From an uncultured Clostridiaceae bacterium (GTDB lineage Bacteria > Bacillota > Clostridia > Lachnospirales > Lachnospiraceae), in assembly GCA_949948825.1 (NCBI GenBank), contig CATLIJ010000111.1, positions 1 to 7,732 of the forward strand: a stretch of 7,732 nt of DNA, given 5' to 3'. How positions within the stretch are numbered: position 1 is the first letter of the stretch; every line of letters begins with the position of its first letter. Position numbers and translations under genes: made by a program. Positions 1-5,866 of the stretch are shown here, piece by piece. The notes under the pieces are model-generated. The model was not told the origin of the DNA and did no database searches. It saw nothing but the letters and a program-made list of their open reading frames with translations.

Positions 1-154
1 AGGCGGCCTGGGGGCTGTGGCCATTAACTATGGGTATTACCGATATGAGCCGGGACTTATGTGGGTGGCAGTGATTCTTCTGGTGGTGATGGTGCAGATC
101 ATTCAGGAGATTGGCACGCAGCTGTCCAAAAGGGGAGATAAAAGGATTCGGTGA
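1..154 (+). CDS. metI: Methionine ABC transporter permease, C-terminal end (partial)
   Basis: This is the 3' end of a gene that begins upstream of the window. The open frame starts at base 2 and gives 50 residues before TGA at 152-154. The visible part reads GGLGAVAINYGYYRYEPGLM, followed by a hydrophobic segment (about residues 21-36, WVAVILLVVMVQIIQE) and a basic tail ending in KRGDKRIR. This matches the end of MetI-type permeases: a Gly-rich loop, a YGY.R.EP stretch, the last membrane helix and a short positive cytoplasmic tail. MetI is the membrane subunit of the MetNIQ D/L-methionine importer. The metQ gene lies 88 bases downstream, as expected for a metN-metI-metQ operon. The assignment rests on a short fragment but is supported by this neighbour. 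Confidence 0.85.
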   Translation, partial: GGLGAVAINYGYYRYEPGLMWVAVILLVVMVQIIQEIGTQLSKRGDKRIR

Positions 155-159
155 TTTAG

Positions 160-189
160 CAGCCAAAGGTGAAAAAGCTCTTTTGGCTG
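160..189 (+). promoter_or_regulatory. Hairpin in the metI-metQ spacer
   Basis: Bases 160-169 (CAGCCAAAGG) pair with 180-189 (CTTTTGGCTG) in a 10-bp stem with one G-T wobble, around a 10-base loop. A second small palindrome, TGGCA-AAA-TGCCA, follows at 191-203. There is no T tract after either stem, so a true intrinsic terminator is unlikely. In transporter operons a hairpin just before the binding-protein gene often protects or separates the binding-protein mRNA so that this subunit is made in excess. That role is inferred here. Confidence 0.5.
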
Positions 190-242
190 TTGGCAAAATG
201 CCATATAAATCAAATCAATCATAATACGAGGAGGAGTTAGTT

Positions 243-1172
243 ATGAAAAAATCAGTGATCACATTGGCAGCAGCAGTATTTACAGCAGCAGCCCTGACTG
301 CCTGCGGAGGAGGCACAGAGACCACGACCGCAGCAACCACTGCAGGGGATACGACCGCAGCAGGCGGGGAGACCACTGGAGAGGCATCCGGAGACAAGGA
401 GACAGCAGCCCCCAAGGAGGAAGAGACAGCTGCCTCCGGAGACCTGAAAAAGATCGTGGTAGGGGCCAGTCCTGCGCCTCATGCAGAGATTTTGCGGGCA
501 GCAAAGGATGTGCTGGCCAAGAAGGGATATGAGCTGGAGATTATGGAGTATGTGGATTATATCCAGCCGAATCTGGCTCTGGAATCTGGGGATCTGGATG
601 CCAACTACTTCCAGCATTTTCCGTATCTGGAGTCCTTTAATGCGGAAAATAACACAAAGCTTGTATCTGCAGCAGCCATTCACTATGAGCCCTTTGGCAT
701 CTATGCAGGCAAGGCCGCTTCTCTGGAGGAGCTGCCGGACGGGGCCACGGTTGCTGTTCCCAATGACACCAGCAATGAGGCCAGAGCCTTGCTGCTTTTA
801 GAGGCTCAGGGACTGATTAAGCTGAAGGAAGGCGCGGATCTGACGGTCACAAAGAATGACATTGTGGAAAATCCGAAGAATTTAAACCTGTATGAGGTGG
901 AGGCTGCTCAGATCCCCCGTGTGGTGGAGGATGTGGACATTGCAGTTATTAACGGAAACTATGCCATTGAAGCAGGCTTTAAGGTATCGGAAGCTTTGGC
1001 AGTAGAGGATTCTGAGTCCATTGCAGCTACCACCTATGGCAATGTGGTGGCAGTGCGGGAAGGCCATGAGAAGGATGAAAATATTGTGGCTCTTGTGGAA
1101 GCCCTGACCAGCGATGAGGTGAAGGCTTTCATTGAAAGCACCTATGAGGGCGCAGTGGTGCCGCTGTTTTGA
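243..1172 (+). CDS. metQ: Methionine-binding lipoprotein MetQ/NlpA family
   Basis: The substrate-binding lipoprotein of the MetNIQ methionine importer, anchored on the outer face of the membrane. The 309-residue product starts with a lipoprotein signal: Lys2-Lys3, a hydrophobic core, then lipobox L18-T19-A20-C21, with C21 the lipid-modified residue. Residues 22-68 form a Thr/Ala/Gly/Glu-rich low-complexity linker. The NlpA domain (PF03180 type) begins about residue 69 with KKIVVGASPAPHAEIL and contains the family signatures DANYFQHFPYL (about 119-129) and INGNYAIEAGF. The start is clear: GAGGAGGAG at 228-236 sits 6 bases before the ATG. Length is slightly above the usual 270-285 because of the linker. 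The gene follows metI and a hairpin. No methionine-responsive riboswitch is visible in the window; any would be upstream of metN. Specificity for methionine rather than another small ligand is inferred from the family and the operon. Confidence 0.93.
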   Translation: MKKSVITLAAAVFTAAALTACGGGTETTTAATTAGDTTAAGGETTGEASGDKETAAPKEEETAASGDLKKIVVGASPAPHAEILRAAKDVLAKKGYELEIMEYVDYIQPNLALESGDLDANYFQHFPYLESFNAENNTKLVSAAAIHYEPFGIYAGKAASLEELPDGATVAVPNDTSNEARALLLLEAQGLIKLKEGADLTVTKNDIVENPKNLNLYEVEAAQIPRVVEDVDIAVINGNYAIEAGFKVSEALAVEDSESIAATTYGNVVAVREGHEKDENIVALVEALTSDEVKAFIESTYEGAVVPLF

Positions 1173-1272
1173 GATTAAAAAGAAGTAACTCTTTCCACAT
1201 CAGATGGACATCCCGGCTTTTGTCTGTGGAAGGCAGGCAAGAGGATGCCCTGTCTGAACTGTTGGAAAAAGA

Positions 1273-1334
1273 AAGCTCTGCTCCAAGGGGGAAGGAAATG
1301 CCAGAAGGTTTTCCTGTCCTCTGGAGCAGGGTTT
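1273..1334 (+). terminator. Candidate terminator of the met operon
   Basis: Bases 1273-1285 (AAGCTCTGCTCCA) pair with 1322-1334 (TGGAGCAGGGTTT): 13 pairs including two G-T wobbles. An inner stem AGGAAA/TTTCCT (1293-1298 with 1310-1315) extends it into a long hairpin. The 3' arm runs into TTTCTT (1332-1337). The T tract is short and partly inside the stem, and the site lies 100 bases after metQ, so termination is plausible but not certain. It could instead be a 3' stabilising structure. Confidence 0.4.
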
Positions 1335-1372
1335 CTTATGTTAAGTTTGTTGTGCTAAGCTTTTATCGTTTT

Positions 1373-1392
1373 GCAGATAATCGCAGATAATC
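1373..1392. repeat. Tandem 10-base direct repeat GCAGATAATC x2
   Basis: GCAGATAATC occurs at 1373-1382 and again immediately at 1383-1392. Two copies only. It may be a small slippage duplication or a paired binding site; nothing else in the sequence decides between these. Confidence 0.6.
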
Positions 1393-1507
1393 TGTTATTC
1401 CGGAAAATTCTGGTCTTGAAAATTTTTCTTTTGGATTCATCCATTTGTCCCCTGGAACCTTTTGGATAGAGGAAGCATAGAATGCAGGTAGGAAAGCGGG
1501 GGTGTCT

Positions 1508-1770
1508 ATGCGAATTTATGATTTAAAAAAAAAGAAGTGATTAACATATGCGATTGCAGGAGGCTGGGCTTTGTGGGGGATGTGGAGTTTGATGAGAAGA
1601 CTGGATGCATCACTCATTTGATTGTGCCGGGTCCTGGCTGTCTGTGCGGGATTTTTGGACGGGAGAAGGAGTATGTGATTCCCTTTTGTGATGTGAAACA
1701 GATTGGAGATGACATTATATTGGTGGAAATTAAGACCTTGAAGGATGCGGAGAAGGCCTGCGCAGGATAG
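1508..1770 (+). CDS. YlmC/YmxH family PRC-barrel protein, start separated from body by a frameshift at A9
   Basis: A small PRC-barrel-like protein of the YlmC/YmxH sporulation family. The intact frame covers 1537-1770 (78 codons including the stop, beginning at GTG) and reads VINICDCRRLGFVGDVEF, then a PGPGCLCGIFGREKEYVIPF segment and KQIGDDIILVE. These are the family hallmarks. The expected start is ATG at 1508 (GGGGGTG at 1498-1504 as a possible ribosome binding site), which reads MRIYDLKKKK and stops at 1538-1540. Adding one base to the A run at 1525-1533 (nine to ten) would give MRIYDLKKKEVINICD, exactly the usual family N-terminus, for 87 residues. As written, the first strand of the barrel is lost or made only by slippage. 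The GTG at 1537 has no Shine-Dalgarno sequence, only an A run. Five or more cysteines are present, which is notable for this size. The family is conserved in endospore formers; its molecular role is not established. The gene may be intact with a sequence error, slippage-controlled, or decaying. Confidence 0.8.
1525..1533 (+). repeat. Homopolymer of nine A residues inside the YlmC/YmxH gene
   Basis: Nine consecutive A residues lie at codons 6-9 of the frame opened by ATG 1508. Runs of nine or more A are known sites of RNA polymerase slippage, of replication slippage and of sequencing indels. One extra A restores the family-typical reading frame. Confidence 0.9.
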
Positions 1771-1816
1771 TATCTTGTTTTATTCACAGGAAATGTGTAA
1801 ATATTCCATAAGCCCG

Positions 1817-1845
1817 TTGACTTGTTTTTCCAGATGAATTATAAT
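1817..1845 (+). promoter_or_regulatory. Sigma-A type promoter for the yicC-gmk-rpoZ operon
   Basis: TTGACT (1817-1822) and TATAAT (1840-1845) are separated by exactly 17 bases. The -10 is a full consensus match and the -35 matches 5 of 6. Transcription should begin near 1851-1853, giving a leader of about 40 bases before the yicC ATG. It lies in the only gap between the YlmC/YmxH gene and the long operon, where a promoter is expected. Confidence 0.85.
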
Positions 1846-1891
1846 GGGGCATGTAATTGTATTCATTCTATAGAAGGAGCAGGGGATTCGG

Positions 1892-2770
1892 ATGATAAGA
1901 AGTATGACCGGTTTTGGTCGTTTTGAGGATATTACGCCAGAGCATAAGATTACAGCAGAGATAAAGGCAGTAAACCACAGGTATCTGGATTTGACGATTA
2001 AGATGCCAAAGCGTTTTAATTATTTTGAAGCGAGAATCCGCAGCCTGCTGAAAAAGTATATCCAGCGGGGAAAGGTGGATGTATTTATCAGCTATGAAAA
2101 TTATATGGAGCAGAAGTTCTGCGTTAAGTACAACGAGGCTCTGGCTGCTGAGTACATGAACTATTTTCAAAAGATGGAAGAGCAGTTTGGGATTGAGAAT
2201 GATGTGAAGGTATCCATGCTGGCCAGAATGCCGGAGGTATTGTTCATGGAGTCAGCCATGGAGGATGAGGAACAGGTGTGGAAGCTTGTGTCCTGGGCTT
2301 TGGAGGAGGCGGCAAAGCCGTTTGTGGAATCCCGGACTATGGAGGGGGAGCGGCTGAAAGAGGATCTTCTTGGCAAGCTTGCTTTCATGGAAGAGCGGCT
2401 GGATTTTATTGAGGGGCATTCTCCGGCTATTGTGCAGGAATATCAGGCAAAGCTGGAAGCCAAGGTGAGGGAGCTTTTGGAGAACAATCACATAGAGGAA
2501 AGCAGGATTGTGACAGAGGTAGCTCTCTTTGCCGACCGAATCTGTGTGGATGAGGAGACTGTGCGCCTTCGCAGCCACATAGAGACCACCCGGAAGGAAC
2601 TGGAGGATGGCAAGGAAGTGGGGCGGAAGCTGGATTTTATTGCGCAGGAGATGAACCGGGAGGCCAATACCATATTGAGCAAGTCCCAGGATCTGGAAGT
2701 TTCCAACTGTGCCATCGCATTAAAGACCGAGATTGAGAAGGTGCGGGAGCAGATTCAAAATATTGAATAA
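1892..2770 (+). CDS. yicC: YicC/YloC family endoribonuclease
   Basis: A 292-residue member of the YicC/YloC family, cytoplasmic proteins shown in E. coli and B. subtilis to act in RNA cleavage or decay. Both family ends are intact. The N-terminus is MIRSMTGFGR followed by KAVNHRYLDL (about 25-34). The C-terminal DUF1732-type block runs from residue 244 (GRKLDFIAQEMNREANTIL) to the end (EKVREQIQNIE). Length is standard for the family. The start has AGAAGGAG at 1872-1879, 12 bases before the ATG, and a nearer AGGGGA at 1881-1886. It is the first gene after the promoter at 1817-1845 and is followed after 45 bases by gmk; yicC/yloC beside gmk is a common Firmicutes arrangement. In many relatives a small remA (DUF370) gene lies between them; it is absent here. 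Confidence 0.95.
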   Translation: MIRSMTGFGRFEDITPEHKITAEIKAVNHRYLDLTIKMPKRFNYFEARIRSLLKKYIQRGKVDVFISYENYMEQKFCVKYNEALAAEYMNYFQKMEEQFGIENDVKVSMLARMPEVLFMESAMEDEEQVWKLVSWALEEAAKPFVESRTMEGERLKEDLLGKLAFMEERLDFIEGHSPAIVQEYQAKLEAKVRELLENNHIEESRIVTEVALFADRICVDEETVRLRSHIETTRKELEDGKEVGRKLDFIAQEMNREANTILSKSQDLEVSNCAIALKTEIEKVREQIQNIE

Positions 2771-2815
2771 GGGAAAAGACCAAGCTTATAAAAAATGCAG
2801 AAACCAGGAGAAATT

Positions 2816-3451
2816 ATGAAGAGAAAAGGAATACTGGCAGTTGTGTCCGGATTTTCCGGGGCAGGGAAGGGAACCTTGATGAAGGCGCTTCTTGAGGCTC
2901 ATGGAGAGCAGTATGCCCTTTCCATCTCAGCAACCACCCGGAAGCCGCGGCCAGGGGAGGAAGAGGGGAAAGACTATTTCTTTGTGTCGCCAGAGAGATT
3001 TCAGGAGATGATCCGGGAGAATGCTTTGATTGAGTATGCCTGTTATGTGGGAAACTATTACGGTACACCCAGGGATTATGTGCTCAGGCAGCTGGAGGCA
3101 GGCCGGGATGTGATTTTAGAGATTGAGATTCAGGGAGCATTAAAGGTAAAGAAAGCCTTTCCGGATGCCCTTCTTTTGTTTGTGACTCCTCCCACGGCAG
3201 CAGAGCTTAAAAGACGGCTGCAGGGAAGGGGAACCGAGACAAAAGAGGTGATCTGCAGCCGCCTTATGCGGGCTGTGGAGGAAGCAGAGTTTATGGAGCA
3301 GTATGATTATCTTCTGATCAATGATGATCTGGATACCTGTGTCCGGGAGATGGACGGACTGATTCAGGCGCAGCATTTGCGGACAGGCGGCAGTCAGGAG
3401 TGGATTCTGGAGATGAAAGAAGAGCTTGGGTCTTTGGAAAAGGAATCCTGA
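2816..3451 (+). CDS. gmk: Guanylate kinase
   Basis: Phosphorylates GMP (and dGMP) to GDP with ATP, an essential step in guanine nucleotide synthesis; cytoplasmic. From ATG 2816 the product is 211 residues, close to the usual 200-210. It has the P-loop GFSGAGKGT (residues 12-20), the GMP-binding block SATTRKPRPGE (38-48) with KDYFF (52-56), YYGTP (81-85), LEIEIQGA (101-108), and the lid region RLQGRGTE (134-141). An in-frame ATG at 2795 would add seven residues, but AGGAG at 2806-2810, 5 bases before ATG 2816, fixes the downstream start. The P-loop has Phe where many homologues have Pro (GPSG). Co-transcribed with yicC and rpoZ. Confidence 0.97.
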   Translation: MKRKGILAVVSGFSGAGKGTLMKALLEAHGEQYALSISATTRKPRPGEEEGKDYFFVSPERFQEMIRENALIEYACYVGNYYGTPRDYVLRQLEAGRDVILEIEIQGALKVKKAFPDALLLFVTPPTAAELKRRLQGRGTETKEVICSRLMRAVEEAEFMEQYDYLLINDDLDTCVREMDGLIQAQHLRTGGSQEWILEMKEELGSLEKES

Positions 3452-3507
3452 CCAGGAGAGATTTTGACATTAGAAAAATAAGAATATGGATTTGGAAAGG
3501 AGTTATT

Positions 3508-3909
3508 ATGTTACATCCATCCTATACGGATTTGATTAATGTAGTAAACAGCGAGGTAGAGCCAGGAGAACATCCGGTGGTGCAGAGCCGGTATTCCATT
3601 GTGCTTGCATCTGCCAAACGGGCCCGCCAGCTGATTGAAGCTGCAGATCCCATGTCAGGGGACGCAGGAAAAAAGCCTTTGTCAGAAGCCATCCAGGAGA
3701 TTTATGAGGGCAAGGTAAAGATTATTGGAGATGATTCCGCAGAGGAAGAGGAGCAGGCAAATTCTGAGAATAAGAAAACCATAGAAAAAGAAAAGAACAA
3801 AGAGGAAACAAATTCAGATCACAGGGAGAATGGCGCAGAGACAGAGGAAAATATGGATTCTCCAATGACAGACAGAAAAGAGGAAAGCCACAAAGAAAAA
3901 GAGGAATAA
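3508..3909 (+). CDS. rpoZ: RNA polymerase omega subunit with long charged C-terminal tail
   Basis: Omega is the small RNA polymerase subunit that binds the beta-prime subunit and helps assembly. The product is 133 residues. Residues 1-75 are the omega domain: MLHPSYTDLINVVNSEV, then SRYSIVLASAKRARQLI (27-43) with the conserved RY.IV..A.KRARQ core, and KPLSEAIQEIYEGKV (56-70). Residues 76-133 form a Glu/Lys/Asn-rich, hydrophilic, probably disordered tail ending KEKEE. The start is ATG 3508 with AAAGGAG at 3496-3502, 5 bases upstream. The same frame is open back into gmk (to 3400) but that part has no family match and would overlap gmk. The gene follows gmk by 56 bases, the classic gmk-rpoZ pairing, and is followed by a terminator-like hairpin. 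Confidence 0.92.
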   Translation: MLHPSYTDLINVVNSEVEPGEHPVVQSRYSIVLASAKRARQLIEAADPMSGDAGKKPLSEAIQEIYEGKVKIIGDDSAEEEEQANSENKKTIEKEKNKEETNSDHRENGAETEENMDSPMTDRKEESHKEKEE

Positions 3910-3919
3910 ATGCAGGCAG

Positions 3920-3952
3920 GCCGTCTCATGCATTCAAAGGAGATGGCTTTTT
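3920..3952 (+). terminator. Intrinsic terminator or attenuator between rpoZ and rimO
   Basis: GCCGTCTC (3920-3927) pairs with GAGATGGC (3940-3947) in an 8-bp stem with one G-T wobble, with a 12-base loop, followed directly by five T (3948-3952) and CTTC. It begins 11 bases after the rpoZ stop and ends 24 bases before the rimO ATG. I see no good promoter between it and rimO, so it may work as a partial terminator that lowers rimO-pgsA-cinA expression rather than ending the operon. Confidence 0.7.
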
Positions 3953-3976
3953 CTTCATCATAGCACAGGAGCTTTT

Positions 3977-5338
3977 ATGAACATATGTATGATATCATTA
4001 GGGTGTGACAAAAATCTGGTGGATGCAGAAAATATGCTGGGACTTCTTCGCCGGGACGGACACACCTTTACCGATGAGGAGGAGGAAGCAGAGGCAATTA
4101 TTGTCAATACCTGCTGCTTTATCGGAGATGCAAAGGAAGAGAGCATTAACACCATTTTGGAGGCAGCAGGCTGCAAGGAGACTGGCAGATGCCAGGTGCT
4201 TCTTGTGACTGGCTGTCTGGCCCAGCGCTATCAGGAGGAGATTTTTAAAGAGATTCCTGAGGTGGATGGGATTGTAGGTACAGCGGCTTATGACCAGATC
4301 CGTCAGGCCCTTGCAGAAGCCGCAGCAGGAAAAAAGGCATTTTTTGTTCCTCCCCCCAAGGGGCAGCCAAAGGTCCGGACAGAACGGATTCTCACCACAG
4401 GTGGTTATTATGGATTTTTAAAGATTGCAGAAGGCTGCGACAAACACTGTACTTACTGCATTATTCCCAGCCTGAGGGGCAGCTACCGGAGCGTGCCAAT
4501 GGAGCAGCTGGAGGAGGAAGCCCGTATGCTGGCGGAAAGAGGGGTGCGGGAGCTGATATTAGTGGCTCAGGAGACCACCTTGTACGGAGTGGACCTATAT
4601 GGAAAAAAGAGCCTTCCCAAGCTGCTTCACCGGCTTGCCCGGATTCCCGGCATTTACTGGATTCGGATTCAGTACTGTTATCCGGAGGAGATTACGGATG
4701 AGCTGATTGAGGCCATAAAAACCGAAGAAAAGGTGTGCCGCTATTTGGATATTCCCATTCAGCATGCCAGCGACCGGATCTTAAAACGCATGGGCCGGCG
4801 CACAGATCAGGCCTCTGTCCGGCAGATTGTAGAGAAGCTTCGAAAGGAGATTCCGGATATTGCCCTTCGGACTACTCTGATTACCGGATTTCCGGGAGAG
4901 AGAAAGGAGGACCATGAGGAGCTGATGGATTTTGTCAATGAGATGGAATTTGAGCGTTTGGGAGTATTCTGCTACTCGCCAGAGGAGGGAACACCAGCTG
5001 CTGATTTCCCGGACCAGGTGGAGGAGGAATTAAAGGAAGCCAGACGGGACGAGGTCATGGAGCTGCAGCAGGAGATTGCTTTTGAAAAGTCGGAAGCCAT
5101 GGTGGGAAAGGTGCTGGATGTGATGATTGAGGGAAAGGTGGCCGGGGAATCAGCTTATGTGGCCAGGACCTATATGGATGCACCGGGAGTGGACGGATAT
5201 TTGTTTTTAAACAGTGAGAAGTCTTTTCTGTCAGGGGATTTTGTCCGGGTGAAGGTAACTGGGGCTTTGGAGTATGATCTGATGGGAGAGGTGTGCAGTC
5301 GTTCAGACAAGGAGGTAAAGGATGAATCTTCCCAATAA
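3977..5338 (+). CDS. rimO: Ribosomal protein S12 methylthiotransferase RimO
   Basis: A radical-SAM enzyme that adds a methylthio group to a conserved aspartate of ribosomal protein S12 (Asp89 region in E. coli), using two iron-sulfur clusters; cytoplasmic. The 453-residue product has the three domains of the family in order. The N-terminal UPF0004 domain starts MNICMISLGCDKNLVDAENM, with cluster-ligand cysteines C10, C46 (VNTCCFIGDAKEE) and C80 (VTGCLAQRY). The radical-SAM core has EGCDKHCTYCIIPSLRG, with the CxxxCxxC cysteines at 154, 158 and 161. A C-terminal TRAM domain follows from about residue 375. The SLGCDKNLVD start and the Y.GVDLYG block favour RimO over MiaB. AGGAG at 3967-3971 sits 5 bases before the ATG. 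The gene end overlaps pgsA by 17 bases. A terminator-like hairpin lies just upstream. Confidence 0.96.
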   Translation: MNICMISLGCDKNLVDAENMLGLLRRDGHTFTDEEEEAEAIIVNTCCFIGDAKEESINTILEAAGCKETGRCQVLLVTGCLAQRYQEEIFKEIPEVDGIVGTAAYDQIRQALAEAAAGKKAFFVPPPKGQPKVRTERILTTGGYYGFLKIAEGCDKHCTYCIIPSLRGSYRSVPMEQLEEEARMLAERGVRELILVAQETTLYGVDLYGKKSLPKLLHRLARIPGIYWIRIQYCYPEEITDELIEAIKTEEKVCRYLDIPIQHASDRILKRMGRRTDQASVRQIVEKLRKEIPDIALRTTLITGFPGERKEDHEELMDFVNEMEFERLGVFCYSPEEGTPAADFPDQVEEELKEARRDEVMELQQEIAFEKSEAMVGKVLDVMIEGKVAGESAYVARTYMDAPGVDGYLFLNSEKSFLSGDFVRVKVTGALEYDLMGEVCSRSDKEVKDESSQ

Positions 5339-5864
5339 ATTGACGGTTTTAAGAGTGATTTTAATACCGTTTTTCGTAGTGTCTCTTCTGATTTTTCATG
5401 GAGAAGTCCGTTTCCTCCGTTATCTGGCAGCTTCTGTTTTCATTGTGGCAAGCCTGACTGATATGCTGGACGGAAAGATTGCCAGGAAATACAATCTGGT
5501 GACGAATTTCGGGAAATTTATGGACCCGCTGGCAGATAAGCTTCTGGTATGCTCTGCTTTAATCTGTCTGGTAGAGTTAGGCCAGCTTCCGGCATGGATG
5601 GTAATTATCATTGTCAGCCGGGAATTTATTATCAGCGGTTTCCGGCTGGTGGCAGCAGAGCAGGGCATTGTGATTGCTGCCAGCTACTGGGGGAAATTTA
5701 AGACCACCTTTCAGATGATCGCAGTGATTTTAATGATTGTCAATCTTCCGGTCCTTCGTCTGATTACAGGAATCTGTACCTGGATTGCATTGATTCTCAC
5801 GATTGTTTCACTGGTGGATTACATTATGAAAAACCATAAAGTGCTTACAGGAGGACAAATGTAA
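5322..5864 (+). CDS. pgsA: CDP-diacylglycerol--glycerol-3-phosphate 3-phosphatidyltransferase
   Basis: Makes phosphatidylglycerophosphate from CDP-diacylglycerol and glycerol 3-phosphate, the committed step to phosphatidylglycerol and cardiolipin; an integral membrane protein. The 180-residue product carries the full CDP-alcohol phosphatidyltransferase motif D47-x2-D50-G51-x2-A54-R55-x8-G64-x3-D68-x3-D72, with no residue missing. The start MNLPNKLTVLRVILIPFFV is typical of PgsA. Hydrophobic segments lie at about 7-25, 33-46, 73-90, 90-105, 125-145 and 147-167. The length is normal. A strong AAGGAGGT at 5309-5316, inside the rimO end, is 5 bases from the ATG, so the 17-base overlap with rimO is real and suggests translational coupling. 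The cinA gene begins two bases after its stop. Confidence 0.96.
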   Translation: MNLPNKLTVLRVILIPFFVVSLLIFHGEVRFLRYLAASVFIVASLTDMLDGKIARKYNLVTNFGKFMDPLADKLLVCSALICLVELGQLPAWMVIIIVSREFIISGFRLVAAEQGIVIAASYWGKFKTTFQMIAVILMIVNLPVLRLITGICTWIALILTIVSLVDYIMKNHKVLTGGQM

Positions 5865-5866
5865 AA

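Larger units (their letters stand above)
1173..1507. other. 335-base intergenic region with several hairpins, no supported gene
   Basis: No convincing gene is present. A 73-codon frame (1169-1390) opens with TTG overlapping the metQ stop but has no ribosome binding site and no recognisable family. The region contains three successive inverted repeats. The first is at 1193-1231 (TTCCACA ... TGTGGAA, plus GACA/TGTC after a 7-base bulge), the second at 1231-1255 (AGGCAGGCA against TGCCCTGTCT, one bulged base), and the third is a larger one at 1273-1334. A tandem GCAGATAATC repeat lies at 1373-1392. The stretch 1393-1475 is AT-richer and otherwise featureless. It probably holds the 3' end of the met operon transcript and the promoter of the small gene at 1508. 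Confidence 0.6.

Noticed and set aside
183..225. Separate promoter for metQ (TTGGCT/TATAAA or TTGGCA/CATAAT)
   Set aside because: Spacings of 15 and 24 bases are unsuitable; the AT-rich spacer is better explained as an intercistronic region.
1169..1390. 73-codon frame after metQ (TTG start)
   Set aside because: No ribosome binding site, starts inside the metQ stop, covers the inverted repeats, and the product resembles no family and has the composition of non-coding sequence.
1832..1866. ATGAAT...ATTCAT inverted repeat around the yicC promoter -10 as an operator
   Set aside because: Only 6 bp with a loop over 20 bases in AT-rich sequence; not distinguishable from chance.
2795..2815. Earlier in-frame ATG for gmk
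   Set aside because: No Shine-Dalgarno before 2795, while AGGAG is ideally placed for 2816, and the family begins just before the P-loop.
3464..3490. Perfect TTGACA before rpoZ as a promoter
   Set aside because: The best -10 (TATGGA at 3485) is only 15 bases away and weak, and the start point would fall on the rpoZ ribosome binding site.
3400..3507. N-terminal extension of rpoZ
   Set aside because: The frame is open, but the omega family start and a strong AAAGGAG both point to ATG 3508; the extension would overlap gmk.
3933..3961. TTCAAA / CATCAT as a rimO promoter
   Set aside because: Both boxes match only 4 of 6, they overlap the terminator hairpin, and the start would fall on the ribosome binding site.
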